Source: Winogradskyella bathintestinalis (GTDB lineage Bacteria; Bacteroidota; Bacteroidia; Flavobacteriales; Flavobacteriaceae). Taken from it: a stretch of 64,000 bases of DNA. Below are positions 8,801 through 17,747 of the stretch, one piece after another; within the stretch, counting starts at the first letter, position 1; each line of letters starts with the position of its first letter. A program made the position numbers and the translations under genes. Below the pieces are notes generated by a model. That model did not search any database. It had not been told where the DNA came from and worked only from the letters and a program-made list of their open reading frames with translations. The stretch lies in NCBI RefSeq assembly GCF_030407435.1, contig NZ_JASDDK010000007.1, positions 24,983 to 88,982 of the forward strand, read 5' to 3'.

Positions 8801-9932
8801 TGAGACCAATGTTGTGCCACGAGGTGACTATACCAGGGTTTTGGCAGAATTCTGGGCAGATGGTCCAGATTCAGAAACCCCTCCTGGCCATTGGTTTACC
8901 CTCTTAAATTATGTTAGTGATCATCCGGATTTTGAAAAACGTTTTGAAGGTGAAGGCCAAATTTTAGATCCTTTAGAGTGGGACGTTAAAACCTATTTTG
9001 TGTTAGGTGGCGGTATGCACGATTCGGCTATATCGGCTTGGAGTATAAAAGGTTGGTATGATTATATTAGACCAATATCTGCACTGCGCTTTATGGCACA
9101 ACGAGGTCAAAGTACGGATCCGTCATTAGATAATTATGATGTTGCTGGCATCGAATTAATTGATGGTTATATTGAGGTCATTGAAGAAGGTGATCCTTTA
9201 GCAGGTAATTTTAACCAATTTGTAGGAAAAATTAAATTATATACCTGGTTAGGGCATGATGCCATTGGTAATACAGAAACAGACCAAGCTGGTGTAGGGT
9301 GGGTTTTGGCTGATGAATGGTTTCCATATCAAAGACCAACCTTTGTAACTCCACCATTTGCAGGTTTTGTATCGGGGCATTCAACCTATTCTAGAGCGGC
9401 TGCCGAATTAATGACTATGATGACTGGAGATGAATTTTTTCCAGGAGGTTTAGGTGAGTTTGTGGCTAAGAAAAATGAGTTTTTAGTATTTGAAGAAGGA
9501 CCTTCTGAAGATGTTGTTTTGCAATGGGCAACGTATAGAGATGCATCAGATCAAACAAGTTTAAGTAGAATTTGGGGAGGGATTCATCCACCAGCCGATG
9601 ACATTCCTGGGCGTTTTATCGGTCAAGCGGTGGCAGAAGATGTTTTTAGTTTTGCTGTACCTTATTTTACAGGTACTCTAAGTGTTGAAGAGTTTGATGA
9701 TAAGAATCAAAAGATTTATCCTAACCCAACCACCAATAGAGAACTGTTTATTACTAACACTACCAATTCTGATGTTATTGAGGTATTTGATATTAGAGGT
9801 CGAAAGATTGAGATAACAAAAACGTTTCACGCGCTTACATCGACGTCTAATATAAAATTGCATTCTGCGGCTACGGGACTGTATCTTTTGAAGGTAAATA
9901 ATAATTCAGAAATGATAGTAGTTAAAGATTAA
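5898..9932 (+). CDS. Secreted FG-GAP/ASPIC protein fused to a vanadium-haloperoxidase-type domain, T9SS substrate
   Basis: A 1344-residue multidomain secreted protein. A signal peptide (about 1-27, ending YSQ) precedes repeated FG-GAP/VCBS blades with calcium-loop motifs such as DFDGDNDLDIF and DYNNDGFPDLF (about 45-420). An ASPIC/UnbV-like segment follows (about 430-515), then a cysteine-bracketed element starting GCTD and ending DDGSC (532-552), a beta-sandwich stretch, and a PAP2/vanadium-haloperoxidase fold (about 640-1255). All landmark residues of that active site are in order: K1051 and R1058, S1159-G1160-H1161 (SGHSTYS), R1224 and H1230. The last 73 residues (from K1272, KIYPNPTTNRELF) are a type A T9SS sorting domain. 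Known vanadium haloperoxidases oxidise halides with peroxide; acid phosphatases share the fold, so activity is inferred. No operon partner is apparent. Confidence 0.85.
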   Translation: MNKKLHYLKSLSLFLFIGLISSNQLYSQTFNRVENLVGLGQLAENNGVAVADFDGDNDLDIFVVAKSKDNPIRPKTISRLFENNNNGTFTDITESAGFEDLLLPEEGGDDYFGLSGNKNGAFWGDYNNDGFPDLFLTYSFKVQLWQNLGDGTFDNITENAGFPATNACQNTGATWFDYNNDGFLDIYINDWNACESNRLYKNNGDGTFTNVTVSSEIQANEGLASYTAFPFDFNEDGFMDLLVSNDLSDPNSLFINNNGATFNDQAQNYGLATAGDDMAITFGDYNNDGDFDIFITAIENNFFLENSGDNTFIELADNLNVGNTDWAWGTKFSDFDLDGDEDVFIANGFDFFESGADPNFYFRNLTVEGEVTFEDASAELGLNEMTISVEAMDWDYDNDGDLDLFVSNSDRPSFLYENEILNFNDEDTSLHWFKIQLQGTTSNRDAIGTIITLTTVNGTLKRYHAGVGLLSQSLKPVHFGLNDATEITELQIKWPSGIIETYNNLDANVTIKAIEGQGIHVLDIIPSQKISGCTDVLSCSYNPEATLDDGSCTYIESNTIVGDVSSYFLSTDVYSYALNSGSTANWSVSGGEILSGQGTDTITVKWHLQETGTITVSEVGAQCNSMATSIQISLGLDELPENISIARLWNEVLLESIRRDYARPTIHARNLFHASVAMYDIWAIYDNEARPYLIGNTLNGFTSTLEDFVPAESIENSRKTAISYAMYRLLSHRFQNSPNILISQETLDMIMDKLGYDTAMTSLLYDDGDAGAFGNFVGQTLIDYGLGDGSREATDYDNGYYQPVNEPYVFNAFYNPPINDPNRWQPLGLDTFIDQSGNVIEGTVIPFLSPEWGNVHTFALNDEDKVTYERDGQTFNVYHDPLNPPNLSTENTPEGEAYKWGFSMVSVWQSHLDPSDNVMWDISPSSIGNVDISTFPTNYADYPNFYDFFEGGTSSNGHAINPVTGNPYETNVVPRGDYTRVLAEFWADGPDSETPPGHWFTLLNYVSDHPDFEKRFEGEGQILDPLEWDVKTYFVLGGGMHDSAISAWSIKGWYDYIRPISALRFMAQRGQSTDPSLDNYDVAGIELIDGYIEVIEEGDPLAGNFNQFVGKIKLYTWLGHDAIGNTETDQAGVGWVLADEWFPYQRPTFVTPPFAGFVSGHSTYSRAAAELMTMMTGDEFFPGGLGEFVAKKNEFLVFEEGPSEDVVLQWATYRDASDQTSLSRIWGGIHPPADDIPGRFIGQAVAEDVFSFAVPYFTGTLSVEEFDDKNQKIYPNPTTNRELFITNTTNSDVIEVFDIRGRKIEITKTFHALTSTSNIKLHSAATGLYLLKVNNNSEMIVVKD

Positions 9933-10121
9933 TGGTTTTGAAATTGAATAAAAAGAAAAGTAGAACAATGGTGTTTAAATTTTAATATTGTGTTTTTTTT
10001 GCTTTCGATAAACGCAATAATTTTAGAATGTATGTCTGCGGCAATTTGGAATATTCGATGCTGATTAAAACGTGTGTCTATAAGTGGTTTATACAGTGTT
10101 TGGTTTGTGGAGTTTAGTTAA

Positions 10122-10155
10122 TTGTTGTGAATAATAAGTGAATCACGTATTTTTG
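10122..10155 (+). promoter_or_regulatory. Bacteroidota-type promoter of the SprT-like gene
   Basis: TTG at 10125-10127 is followed after 20 bp by TATTTTTG (10148-10155), matching the TTG-N19-23-TAnnTTTG promoter of this phylum. Only five bases separate it from the ATG at 10161, so the mRNA would have little or no leader. Confidence 0.7.
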
Positions 10156-10160
10156 CCGCG

Positions 10161-10760
10161 ATGCAGACACCCCTTTTAGAATTCATTCCGGCTTCAGCTA
10201 AATCAATGATTATAGAATTGTTAAACGTTGATAATTTGGTCATAAAAGTAAAAAATGAACGCAAGACTAGACATGGCGATTATAGGGAATTTCCCAACGA
10301 CAAACACCAAATTACAATCAATTCTAATTTAAATTGTTACCGGTTCTTAATCACATTAATTCATGAAATCGCACATTTTAAAGCTTACAATCTCTACGGT
10401 AGATCAATAAAACCGCATGGGAAAGAATGGAAACAAACATTTCAGCATTTAATGTTGCCATTTTTACGTCCAGAGATTTTTCCTTCGGAATTATTACCTT
10501 TATTAGCCAAACATTTTAAAAATCCTAAAGCATCAAGTGATACGGATACACAATTGAGTTTGGCACTAAAAAGCTATAATGAACCCAATGACAAAAGTTA
10601 TGTTTTTGAAGTTCCATTGGGTAAAGAATTCAAATTATATAACGGAAGAATTTTTAAGCAAGGCAAACAAAGAAGAAAACGGTTTGAATGTATGGAAGTT
10701 AAAACTGGTAAGTTATATTTGTTTAATCCAAATGCAGAAGTGGAATTATTGGAAGACTAA
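10161..10760 (+). CDS. SprT-like zinc metalloprotease domain protein
   Basis: A 199-residue cytoplasmic protein of the SprT/SprT-like (Spartan-type protease) superfamily. The zinc-binding HEIAH motif spans H68-H72. A following KPHGKEWKQTF segment supplies the expected third His. Eukaryotic relatives cut DNA-protein crosslinks; the role of bacterial SprT proteins is poorly defined. No signal peptide is visible, and there is no clear four-Cys zinc ribbon at the C-terminus. The ATG is fixed by a close upstream promoter. manC follows 65 bp downstream on the same strand. Confidence 0.85.
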   Translation: MQTPLLEFIPASAKSMIIELLNVDNLVIKVKNERKTRHGDYREFPNDKHQITINSNLNCYRFLITLIHEIAHFKAYNLYGRSIKPHGKEWKQTFQHLMLPFLRPEIFPSELLPLLAKHFKNPKASSDTDTQLSLALKSYNEPNDKSYVFEVPLGKEFKLYNGRIFKQGKQRRKRFECMEVKTGKLYLFNPNAEVELLED

Positions 10761-10825
10761 TGCTGTGATAAAAAATGAAGTTTAATTAAAAACAATTTCT
10801 CCGCGGGGGAAATGCTTGATAGAAT

Positions 10826-11920
10826 ATGGAGAAGAATAAAAATTATTACGCCATACTTATGGCAGGTGGTGTAGGTTCAAGGTTTTGGCCAGTTAGTACA
10901 CAAGATTTTCCAAAGCAGTTTCACGATATGTTGGGTACGGGAGATACGTTGATTCAGAAAACGTTTAGTCGTTTAGCGCAATTGATGCCAGAAGAAAATA
11001 TTTTTATTCTTACTAATGAGCGCTATAAGGATTTAGTTTTTAATCAGCTACCTACAGTAACTAAACGTCAAGTACTTTTGGAGCCTGCAATGCGAAATAC
11101 AGCTCCCTGTATTTTGTATGCCTCATTAAAAATTCAGAAAGAAAACAAAGATGCCGTTATGATCGTAGCTCCTAGCGACCATTGGATTGAAGATGAAGAA
11201 GCATTTTGTCTTAACGTTAAAACAGCCTTTAATTATTGCGAGTCTAACGATGCTTTAATGACATTAGGTATTACACCAACATTTCCTAATACGGGTTATG
11301 GTTATATAGAATACAATAAAGAGAGGTCGTTGAGTGTGCCTAAAGTGAAATCGGTAACTCAATTTAGAGAGAAACCAGATTATGAAACGGCCAAATCATT
11401 TATTAGCCAGGGAAATTTTTTATGGAATGCAGGCATATTTATATGGAGTGCAAAATCTGTTATATCGGGCTTTAAAAATAACCAGCCAGAATTGTTTCAA
11501 TTGTTTGAAAGTGGTTACGCGACTTATAATACTGATGGAGAAAATGACTTTATTAAGAATAACTACGAGAAAGCAGAAAATATTTCTGTAGATTATGCTT
11601 TAATGGAAAAAAGTGATAATGTGTATGTAATACCCGCTACATTCGATTGGAATGATTTGGGAACCTGGGGCAGTCTCTACGATAAGTTGAACAAGGACGA
11701 CAATAGTAATGCCATAGTCAATGCCAAGGTATTGTTAGAAAACGCTAAAGGAAATATGATTCGTTCTAAAAAAGGTAAGGTCGTAGTTATTGATGGATTA
11801 AATGATTACATCATAGTTGATAAAGACGAAGTATTACTTATCTTTCCTAAAGCTAAAGAGCAGAATATTAAAAATGTACTTCAAAATGTGAAAGCTAGTT
11901 TTGGAGAAGAATATGGATAG
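10826..11920 (+). CDS. manC: Mannose-1-phosphate guanylyltransferase
   Basis: This enzyme makes GDP-mannose from mannose-1-phosphate and GTP for glycan synthesis. The 364-residue protein shows the nucleotidyltransferase signature AGGVGSRFWPVSTQDFPKQF (about 13-32), a VAPSDHWI loop with the metal-binding Asp, FREKPD, and NAGIFIWSAKS. It lacks the C-terminal phosphomannose isomerase domain of the long bifunctional forms, so it is the short type. It lies downstream of the SprT-like gene with a modest gap and may be transcribed with it. There is no glycan cluster around it. Confidence 0.92.
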   Translation: MEKNKNYYAILMAGGVGSRFWPVSTQDFPKQFHDMLGTGDTLIQKTFSRLAQLMPEENIFILTNERYKDLVFNQLPTVTKRQVLLEPAMRNTAPCILYASLKIQKENKDAVMIVAPSDHWIEDEEAFCLNVKTAFNYCESNDALMTLGITPTFPNTGYGYIEYNKERSLSVPKVKSVTQFREKPDYETAKSFISQGNFLWNAGIFIWSAKSVISGFKNNQPELFQLFESGYATYNTDGENDFIKNNYEKAENISVDYALMEKSDNVYVIPATFDWNDLGTWGSLYDKLNKDDNSNAIVNAKVLLENAKGNMIRSKKGKVVVIDGLNDYIIVDKDEVLLIFPKAKEQNIKNVLQNVKASFGEEYG

Positions 11921-12012
11921 TCATTTTTTGTGTTTTTAAATTTTATAAATAAAAAAATCTAATTAATTTTTATCTGAATTTGGAATTTTTAATTCGAAAT
12001 TTTTTTTAAATC

Positions 12013-13509
12013 ATGAGTGACGAAAATAAATTCAATTTCTCCGAAGAAGAAAAAAACAAGCAGATCACTAACGAGATGAACAAGGAAGCTGCTGTTGAAG
12101 AAAAGAAAGACGCAGTTAAAAAGGATGCGAAAGGGTTATTTGCAAGTGTAAAAACTTTTATGAGTGAGCTTCTCGATTTTAGAGATGACACCGATAGAGA
12201 TGCTACAATTACCGCAATTAAAGCAGATATTCCTTTTAAAGGGGCAACAGCTTGGATTTTAGTTTGTTCTATTTTCGTGGCTTCTATAGGTCTAAATGCT
12301 AATTCTACAGCAGTGGTAATTGGTGCCATGTTAATCTCTCCCTTAATGGGGCCGATTTTAGGGGTGGGATTATCTATTGCCATAAATGATATTGATACCT
12401 TAAAAAAGTCGCTTATCAACTTAGCAATAATGATTGTGCTTAGTTTATTGACAGCATTTTTATTTTTTTGGTTATTTCCGTTAAGCGAAGAAACCTCAGA
12501 ACTCTTAGGACGAACACGTCCAGATATTAGGGATGTGTTAATTGCATTTTTTGGTGGTTTAGCACTTATTATCGCCCGAACCAAAAGAGGAACAATTGCC
12601 TCTGTAATTTTTGGTGTAGCTATAGCGACGGCCTTAATGCCACCGCTGTGTACTGCTGGTTATGGACTGGCAGAAGGAAATTGGGTTTATTTTGGTGGGG
12701 CAATGTATTTGTTTACCATTAATACCATTTTTATTGCATTAGCAACATTCTTAGTATTAAAGATATTGCGCTTTCCGATGCTGAAGTACGCAAATTCGGC
12801 CAAACGTAAACGTATTTCCAGAATTGCAACCGTGGTCGCTATTATTGTTATGATACCTGCAATATGGACATTTTTAACGGTATTACAGGAAAGTAAATAT
12901 GAAAGAGATTATAAAGATTTTATAGCCAACGAAATTCAGGCAAACCCTAATTTATGGTTACAACGAGACCATATGGAAATTGAAAACCGAGAAATAAGTT
13001 TATATTTTAATGGGGATGTAAGTGAAGAAATGATTTCAGACTTACAAAATGAAATTCAAGATTATGAAAATCTAAAGAATTTTGAATTAGTGATTAATGC
13101 TAACAAAACAAGAAGTGCTGACCGCTTAATCGAATCTCTGGATAGAGCGTATGATGACCTGGATAGAAAAGATAACGTCATTGATGGGCTTCAAAAGCAA
13201 ATAGAAGATTTAGAAACCAATATTTCTAATCTAAATAAAGTGATTGAATCAAAAAATACTAGTAAAAATGCTGTATCGTTTAGCGCGCTTTCACGAGATG
13301 CTAAAATAAGATTTAATGATCTTGAATATTTCGGCTATGCTAAAATGTTAGAATCGAAAGATTTTATAAACATAGATACCGTAACCGTTGCCAATGTGCG
13401 ATGGAAAGTTGAATTATCTGATAGTATGGTTGTAACTAAAGAACGCGATTTACAAAAATGGTTAAAGAACGAGCTTAAAGTAGATACGGTATTTATAAGG
13501 CGGAACTAA
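12013..13509 (+). CDS. DUF389 family multi-pass membrane protein
   Basis: A 498-residue inner-membrane protein of the DUF389 family. A charged, Lys/Glu-rich cytoplasmic N-terminus (1-70) is followed by several hydrophobic helices (about 75-300), including the conserved AVVIGAMLISPLMGPILGVGLS stretch in two overlapping parts near residues 96-117. A soluble C-terminal region includes a predicted coiled coil (about 370-415). No transport activity is established for the family. The stop codon ends at 13509 and the stop of the convergent mlaF-like gene begins at the next base, so no separate terminator fits between them. Confidence 0.8.
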   Translation: MSDENKFNFSEEEKNKQITNEMNKEAAVEEKKDAVKKDAKGLFASVKTFMSELLDFRDDTDRDATITAIKADIPFKGATAWILVCSIFVASIGLNANSTAVVIGAMLISPLMGPILGVGLSIAINDIDTLKKSLINLAIMIVLSLLTAFLFFWLFPLSEETSELLGRTRPDIRDVLIAFFGGLALIIARTKRGTIASVIFGVAIATALMPPLCTAGYGLAEGNWVYFGGAMYLFTINTIFIALATFLVLKILRFPMLKYANSAKRKRISRIATVVAIIVMIPAIWTFLTVLQESKYERDYKDFIANEIQANPNLWLQRDHMEIENREISLYFNGDVSEEMISDLQNEIQDYENLKNFELVINANKTRSADRLIESLDRAYDDLDRKDNVIDGLQKQIEDLETNISNLNKVIESKNTSKNAVSFSALSRDAKIRFNDLEYFGYAKMLESKDFINIDTVTVANVRWKVELSDSMVVTKERDLQKWLKNELKVDTVFIRRN

Positions 13510-14277
13510 TTATTGATCCTCTTCGATGTACATCTTGCGCACTTTTCTAAATAACTCTGAAGAATAAACGAAGTTGGTAACAGCTTCGTTGTCCGTTTTA
13601 AAAATAGTATCCTTAGAACCTTCCCATTCTAATAATCCATCTTTTAAGAAAATAATTTTTTCTCCAATTTCCATTACAGAATTCATATCGTGCGTATTAA
13701 TTACTGTTGTCATATCGAATTCATCCGTAATTTCTTGGATTAAATTATCAATGACCATAGCCGTTTTTGGATCTAAACCAGAATTAGGTTCGTCACAAAA
13801 TAAAAATTTTGGTCTATTGACAATGGCTCTTGCAATAGCTACACGTTTTTGCATACCACCAGAAGCTTCGCTTGGCATTTTATTATGTGCATCATCCAAA
13901 TTTACACGTTTTAAAACTTCATCGGCTCTATCTCTCATTTCACTTTTGCTCTGTTTCGTAAACATTCTAAGTGGAAACATTACGTTTTCAGCAATAGTCA
14001 TAGAATCAAACAACGCGCTACCTTGAAAAACCATTCCCATTTCGGCACGTAAGTTGGTTTTTTCATCTCTAGAAAGGGCACTAAAATTTCTACCTTCGTA
14101 AGAAATGGAACCTTTTTCGTATTCAAATAAACCTAAAAGGCATTTTAAGAAAACTGTTTTTCCAGAACCACTTTGGCCAATAATTAAATTGGTTTTTCCT
14201 TTTTCAAAAGTGGTTGTAATCCCTTTTAAAATATGAGCGTTTCCGAAAGATTTATGTAAGTCTTTAACTTCTATCAT
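13510..14277 (-). CDS. MlaF-type ABC transporter ATP-binding protein
   Basis: The ATPase of an Mla-like (MCE) transporter that moves phospholipids between the outer and inner membranes. Walker A is GQSGSGKT (34-41), the ABC signature is SGGMQKR, and Walker B is LFCDEP with the following NSGLDP typical of MlaF. H-loop THD is present. It sits 13 bp downstream of the permease gene and shares its operon. No MCE-domain substrate-binding gene is present in this window, so that partner must be elsewhere. Length (255) is normal for the family. Confidence 0.88.
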   Translation of the reverse strand: MIEVKDLHKSFGNAHILKGITTTFEKGKTNLIIGQSGSGKTVFLKCLLGLFEYEKGSISYEGRNFSALSRDEKTNLRAEMGMVFQGSALFDSMTIAENVMFPLRMFTKQSKSEMRDRADEVLKRVNLDDAHNKMPSEASGGMQKRVAIARAIVNRPKFLFCDEPNSGLDPKTAMVIDNLIQEITDEFDMTTVINTHDMNSVMEIGEKIIFLKDGLLEWEGSKDTIFKTDNEAVTNFVYSSELFRKVRKMYIEEDQ

Positions 14278-14290
14278 ACAATTAAGTTAA

Positions 14291-15028
14291 TTAGCCCAAT
14301 AACATGCTGGTTAGTAAAAAGTTTGTTAGTATTATCATTACACTCGTCCATACAAATGATGTTGTACTTGCCTTCCCTACTTCTAAAGCTCCACCTTTCA
14401 TAAAATACCCATAGAACGATGGGATAGTGGCTAATAAAAAGGCGAAAACAAAAGTTTTTGCAAAAGCATAAATGAAATGAAAAGGAATGAAGTCTGTTTT
14501 TACACCTTCAATAAAATCTTCAGCGGTACCGTAACCCCCGTAAACTGAAGCGGCTAACCCTCCTAAAACTCCTAAAAACATAGCAATTGAAATCACAAAT
14601 GGATAAAGCGATAATGCAATAAATTTAGGAAAAACAAGATAGTTTATAGCATTGATACCCATAACCTCAAGCGCATCAATTTGTTCAGTAACACGCATGG
14701 TACCTATACTAGAGGTAATAAAAGAACCTACTTTACCAGCCATAATAATGGAAATAAATGTAGGTGCAAATTCTAATATTATAGATTGTCTAGTGGCAAA
14801 ACCAACTAAATATTTTGGCATTATTGGACTAGTCATATTCAATGAGGTTTGTATGGCAACAACCCCTCCAACGAAAAAGGAAATAAAGGCAACAATTCCC
14901 AACGATCCGATGATAAGATCGTCTATATCTTTTAAAATTAAAGGTCTCATCACAGACCATTTAGTAGGTCTTCGGAATATATCCTTAATCATTAAGAAAT
15001 ATGTGCCTATATTTTGCAGGTAAGTCAT
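14291..15028 (-). CDS. MlaE-type ABC transporter permease
   Basis: The membrane subunit of an Mla-like phospholipid transporter, 245 residues with about five to six hydrophobic segments. The conserved MlaE core is seen in GKVGSFITSSIGTMRVTEQI and the following DALEVMGINAINYLVFPK. It is the first gene of a two-gene minus-strand operon with the ATPase. By analogy with Mla systems it helps keep outer-membrane lipid asymmetry, but transport direction cannot be judged from sequence. It is divergent from the phosphatase gene at 15231. Confidence 0.88.
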   Translation of the reverse strand: MTYLQNIGTYFLMIKDIFRRPTKWSVMRPLILKDIDDLIIGSLGIVAFISFFVGGVVAIQTSLNMTSPIMPKYLVGFATRQSIILEFAPTFISIIMAGKVGSFITSSIGTMRVTEQIDALEVMGINAINYLVFPKFIALSLYPFVISIAMFLGVLGGLAASVYGGYGTAEDFIEGVKTDFIPFHFIYAFAKTFVFAFLLATIPSFYGYFMKGGALEVGKASTTSFVWTSVMIILTNFLLTSMLLG

Positions 15029-15197
15029 ATGTAAATTTATTATTGCTAAAGTATAAAAAATGATTAGGATATGAGCATATTCATTTTTTTTTCATGTATA
15101 AAACTGATTATCTGCGAACGGTATATAGCAATTAAATAGTACCAATCAAAAACATATGAAATTACTTAAAATTAAAATTAAGGTAACATAAAAATCG

Positions 15198-15205
15198 TAT
15201 TTTTG
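15198..15205 (+). promoter_or_regulatory. Putative -7 element for the PafA-like gene
   Basis: TATTTTTG matches TAnnTTTG and lies 25 bp before the ATG at 15231. No clear TTG is seen at the -33 spacing, so support is moderate. Confidence 0.45.
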
Positions 15206-15230
15206 AAATTCATTTAAAAGACTTATCCTA

Positions 15231-16898
15231 ATGAAAAATACCATCACCTTAATAATGGTTTTATTTTTATTTTGTTCTTGTGGCTCGCAAAACGCTACTA
15301 CTAACAAAGCATCAGAAATGCCATCAATTGAAATTAACGCTAGACCAAAGTTAGTGGTCGGTTTAGTTGTGGACCAAATGAGATATGATTATTTAACAAG
15401 ATTTTATTCTAAGTTTGGTAATGGCGGATTTAAACGGATGATGAACGAAGGTTTTAATTGTAAGAATAATCATTTTAATTACGTACCAACTTACACAGGT
15501 CCGGGGCATGCATCAGTGTTTACCGGTACCACCCCAAAATATCATGGTATAATTGGTAATAATTGGTATGATAAAGAAACTAAGGAGTTTGTGTATTGTG
15601 CAGGTGATGATAAGGTGCAGTCTATTGGGACTACAGACGACGCAGGTCAAATGTCACCGCATAGAATGCAAACCACAACGGTTGCGGATGAGAATAGATT
15701 ATTTACACAAATGCAAGGAAAAACTATTGGAATTTCTTTAAAAGATAGAGGTGCTATTTTACCGGCTGGGCATACGGCTAATGCAGCATATTGGTTTCAT
15801 GGAAGAGATGAAGGCTCATGGATTTCTAGTACTTTTTACATGAAAGATTTACCACAATGGGTGAAAAATTTTAATACATCTGATACTGCAGAATCTTACT
15901 TGAAAGAATGGAATACAGTTTATGATATTGCGACTTATACAGAAAGTGGTATAGATGAAAATACTTTCGAAGGTGGTTTTAGAGGCAAAGATAAAGCTAC
16001 ATTTCCATACGACTTAAAAGCTTTGAGTAAAGACAATAGAGGATTTGATATTTTAAAGGCGACGCCTTACGGAAATAGTTTGACCACAGATTTTGCGCTG
16101 GCCGCTATAAAAGCAGAAAATCTAGGTAAAGACAACATTACAGATGTTTTGGCGGTTAGTTTTTCTGCTACAGATTACGTGGGGCATAATTTTGGAGTCA
16201 ACTCTAAAGAAATTGAAGATACTTATATCCGTTTAGATCTTGACTTAGAGCGTCTTTTTCAATATTTAGATGAAACCGTTGGTAAAGGAGAGTACACCGT
16301 TTTCTTAACTTCAGATCATGGTGCAGTCGATGTACCATCATATTTAAACTCTGTAAAAGTGCCAGCTGGTTATGTAGACAGAAAAGATAGGAAAGAAAAA
16401 TTTAATACGTTTTTGAATAGCACTTATGGTACTGAAGATATAGTAGAAAACATAAGTAACAATCAAATATTTTTAGATAGAGCCAAAGTTAAATCTTTAG
16501 GTTTAGCACTTACTGATGTTCAGAATGCCATAGCGATGGAACAATTGGGTTATAAGAATATTTCTAAGGTTTATACGGCAACTACCATGAGTTCTTCTAG
16601 TTTCTCAACAGGAATAGAAGAATTATTACAAAATGGGTTTAATCAGAAACGCTCAGGCGATATAATATTGGTAGACGATACTGCGTTTATTTCGTATGGT
16701 AATACTGGGTCTACACATGGAAGTGCCTTAAATTATGATACCCATGTGCCCTTATTGTTTTTTGGAAAAGGGATAAAGCACGGAGAAACTTATGATAAAA
16801 CTGTAATTCCGGACATTGCACCGACCATCTCAGCATTATTAGGAATCAGTTTTCCAAACGCTGCTACTGGTGAGGTTTTGGGATTTGTTATTGATTAA
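15231..16898 (+). CDS. pafA: PafA-type alkaline phosphatase, lipoprotein
   Basis: A 555-residue exported phosphomonoesterase of the alkaline phosphatase superfamily, close to the calcium-activated PafA of flavobacteria. A lipoprotein signal (LFLFCSCGSQ) leads. The catalytic Thr is T89 in YTGPGHASV. Metal ligands are visible in DQMRYD, TDYVGHNFG, SDHGAVD and STHGSALNYDTH. The phosphate-contact residues typical of PafA are suggested by GNNWYD and SLKDRGA. It would release phosphate from organic esters in the periplasm or at the surface. A nuclease gene lies 9 bp downstream, which fits joint scavenging of phosphate from nucleic acids. Confidence 0.9.
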   Translation: MKNTITLIMVLFLFCSCGSQNATTNKASEMPSIEINARPKLVVGLVVDQMRYDYLTRFYSKFGNGGFKRMMNEGFNCKNNHFNYVPTYTGPGHASVFTGTTPKYHGIIGNNWYDKETKEFVYCAGDDKVQSIGTTDDAGQMSPHRMQTTTVADENRLFTQMQGKTIGISLKDRGAILPAGHTANAAYWFHGRDEGSWISSTFYMKDLPQWVKNFNTSDTAESYLKEWNTVYDIATYTESGIDENTFEGGFRGKDKATFPYDLKALSKDNRGFDILKATPYGNSLTTDFALAAIKAENLGKDNITDVLAVSFSATDYVGHNFGVNSKEIEDTYIRLDLDLERLFQYLDETVGKGEYTVFLTSDHGAVDVPSYLNSVKVPAGYVDRKDRKEKFNTFLNSTYGTEDIVENISNNQIFLDRAKVKSLGLALTDVQNAIAMEQLGYKNISKVYTATTMSSSSFSTGIEELLQNGFNQKRSGDIILVDDTAFISYGNTGSTHGSALNYDTHVPLLFFGKGIKHGETYDKTVIPDIAPTISALLGISFPNAATGEVLGFVID

Positions 16899-16907
16899 AT
16901 TCGGGCA

Positions 16908-17714
16908 TTGAAACAAAAACCAATATTTAGTATTATTGCTATATTAATAGTTATTGGTATTTATAGCTTTGATTATTATTTAGACTTCAAAGAAAAAGCA
17001 GAAGTAGTTAATGAAGGTAAAATAATAAAAATCAATACCAACGCATATTATTTACCAACTAGTACCACGAACCAAATAATACATCACCAAAATTATTCTT
17101 TATCTTATAATGAAACTCACGAACAAGCAGAATGGGTGGCTTACGAATTAAAAGCTTCACACTTAAGTTTTATTAACCACAAAAGACCTTATTTTGAAAT
17201 CGATAAAGCGGTTAAAACAGGAGCAGCTCATTGGGGAAATTATAAAAAATCGGGGTATGATAAAGGCCATCTGTGTCCGGCAGGGGATAGGCGTTATACA
17301 AAAGACGCCCATGATGAAACATTTTTAACCAGTAATATTAGTCCACAAAAACATCAGTTTAATGCTGGTGTTTGGAATCGGTTAGAACAAAAAGTACGAT
17401 TTTGGGCAAAAAAGAATGATGGCGTTTTTGTGGTTACAGGTGGTATCTTACAACATAATTTGAAATCTATAGGAGATGAAAATGTTTCAGTGCCAAACCA
17501 GTTTTACAAAGTTATTTTGGATAATAACAAGGGTGAAATTAAGATGTTGGCATTTTTAATGAATCACAAAAATTCCGATCTACCATTATATAAATTTGTG
17601 GTTTCTGTTGATGAAATTGAGTCTTTAACAGGAATTGATTTTTTTCCCGAATTAGATGACAGTATAGAAACGACATTGGAAGCTTCCAACAGTTACAAGC
17701 AATGGAGTTTTTAA
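16908..17714 (+). CDS. DNA/RNA non-specific endonuclease, membrane-anchored or secreted
   Basis: A 268-residue nuclease of the NucA/EndoG beta-beta-alpha-metal family. The active-site motif is KGHLCPAGDRR with catalytic H121. A downstream TSNISPQKHQFNAGVWNRLE supplies the metal-binding Asn. The N-terminal hydrophobic helix (about 5-22) would export or anchor it. There is no ATG in frame near the N-terminus, and the TTG at 16908 gives a sensible signal sequence, so I use it. The gene starts 9 bp after the pafA stop and is probably cotranscribed, which suggests nucleic-acid-derived phosphate scavenging (inference). Confidence 0.85.
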   Translation: MKQKPIFSIIAILIVIGIYSFDYYLDFKEKAEVVNEGKIIKINTNAYYLPTSTTNQIIHHQNYSLSYNETHEQAEWVAYELKASHLSFINHKRPYFEIDKAVKTGAAHWGNYKKSGYDKGHLCPAGDRRYTKDAHDETFLTSNISPQKHQFNAGVWNRLEQKVRFWAKKNDGVFVVTGGILQHNLKSIGDENVSVPNQFYKVILDNNKGEIKMLAFLMNHKNSDLPLYKFVVSVDEIESLTGIDFFPELDDSIETTLEASNSYKQWSF

Positions 17715-17747
17715 CAAAAGCACAAGCTGAATTTATGTCAAAATCAT

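Noticed and set aside
12006..12584. 192-codon open frame antisense to the DUF389 gene
   Set aside because: The plus-strand DUF389 frame has clear family motifs and spans the whole region; the antisense product is a Ser/Ile-rich shadow.
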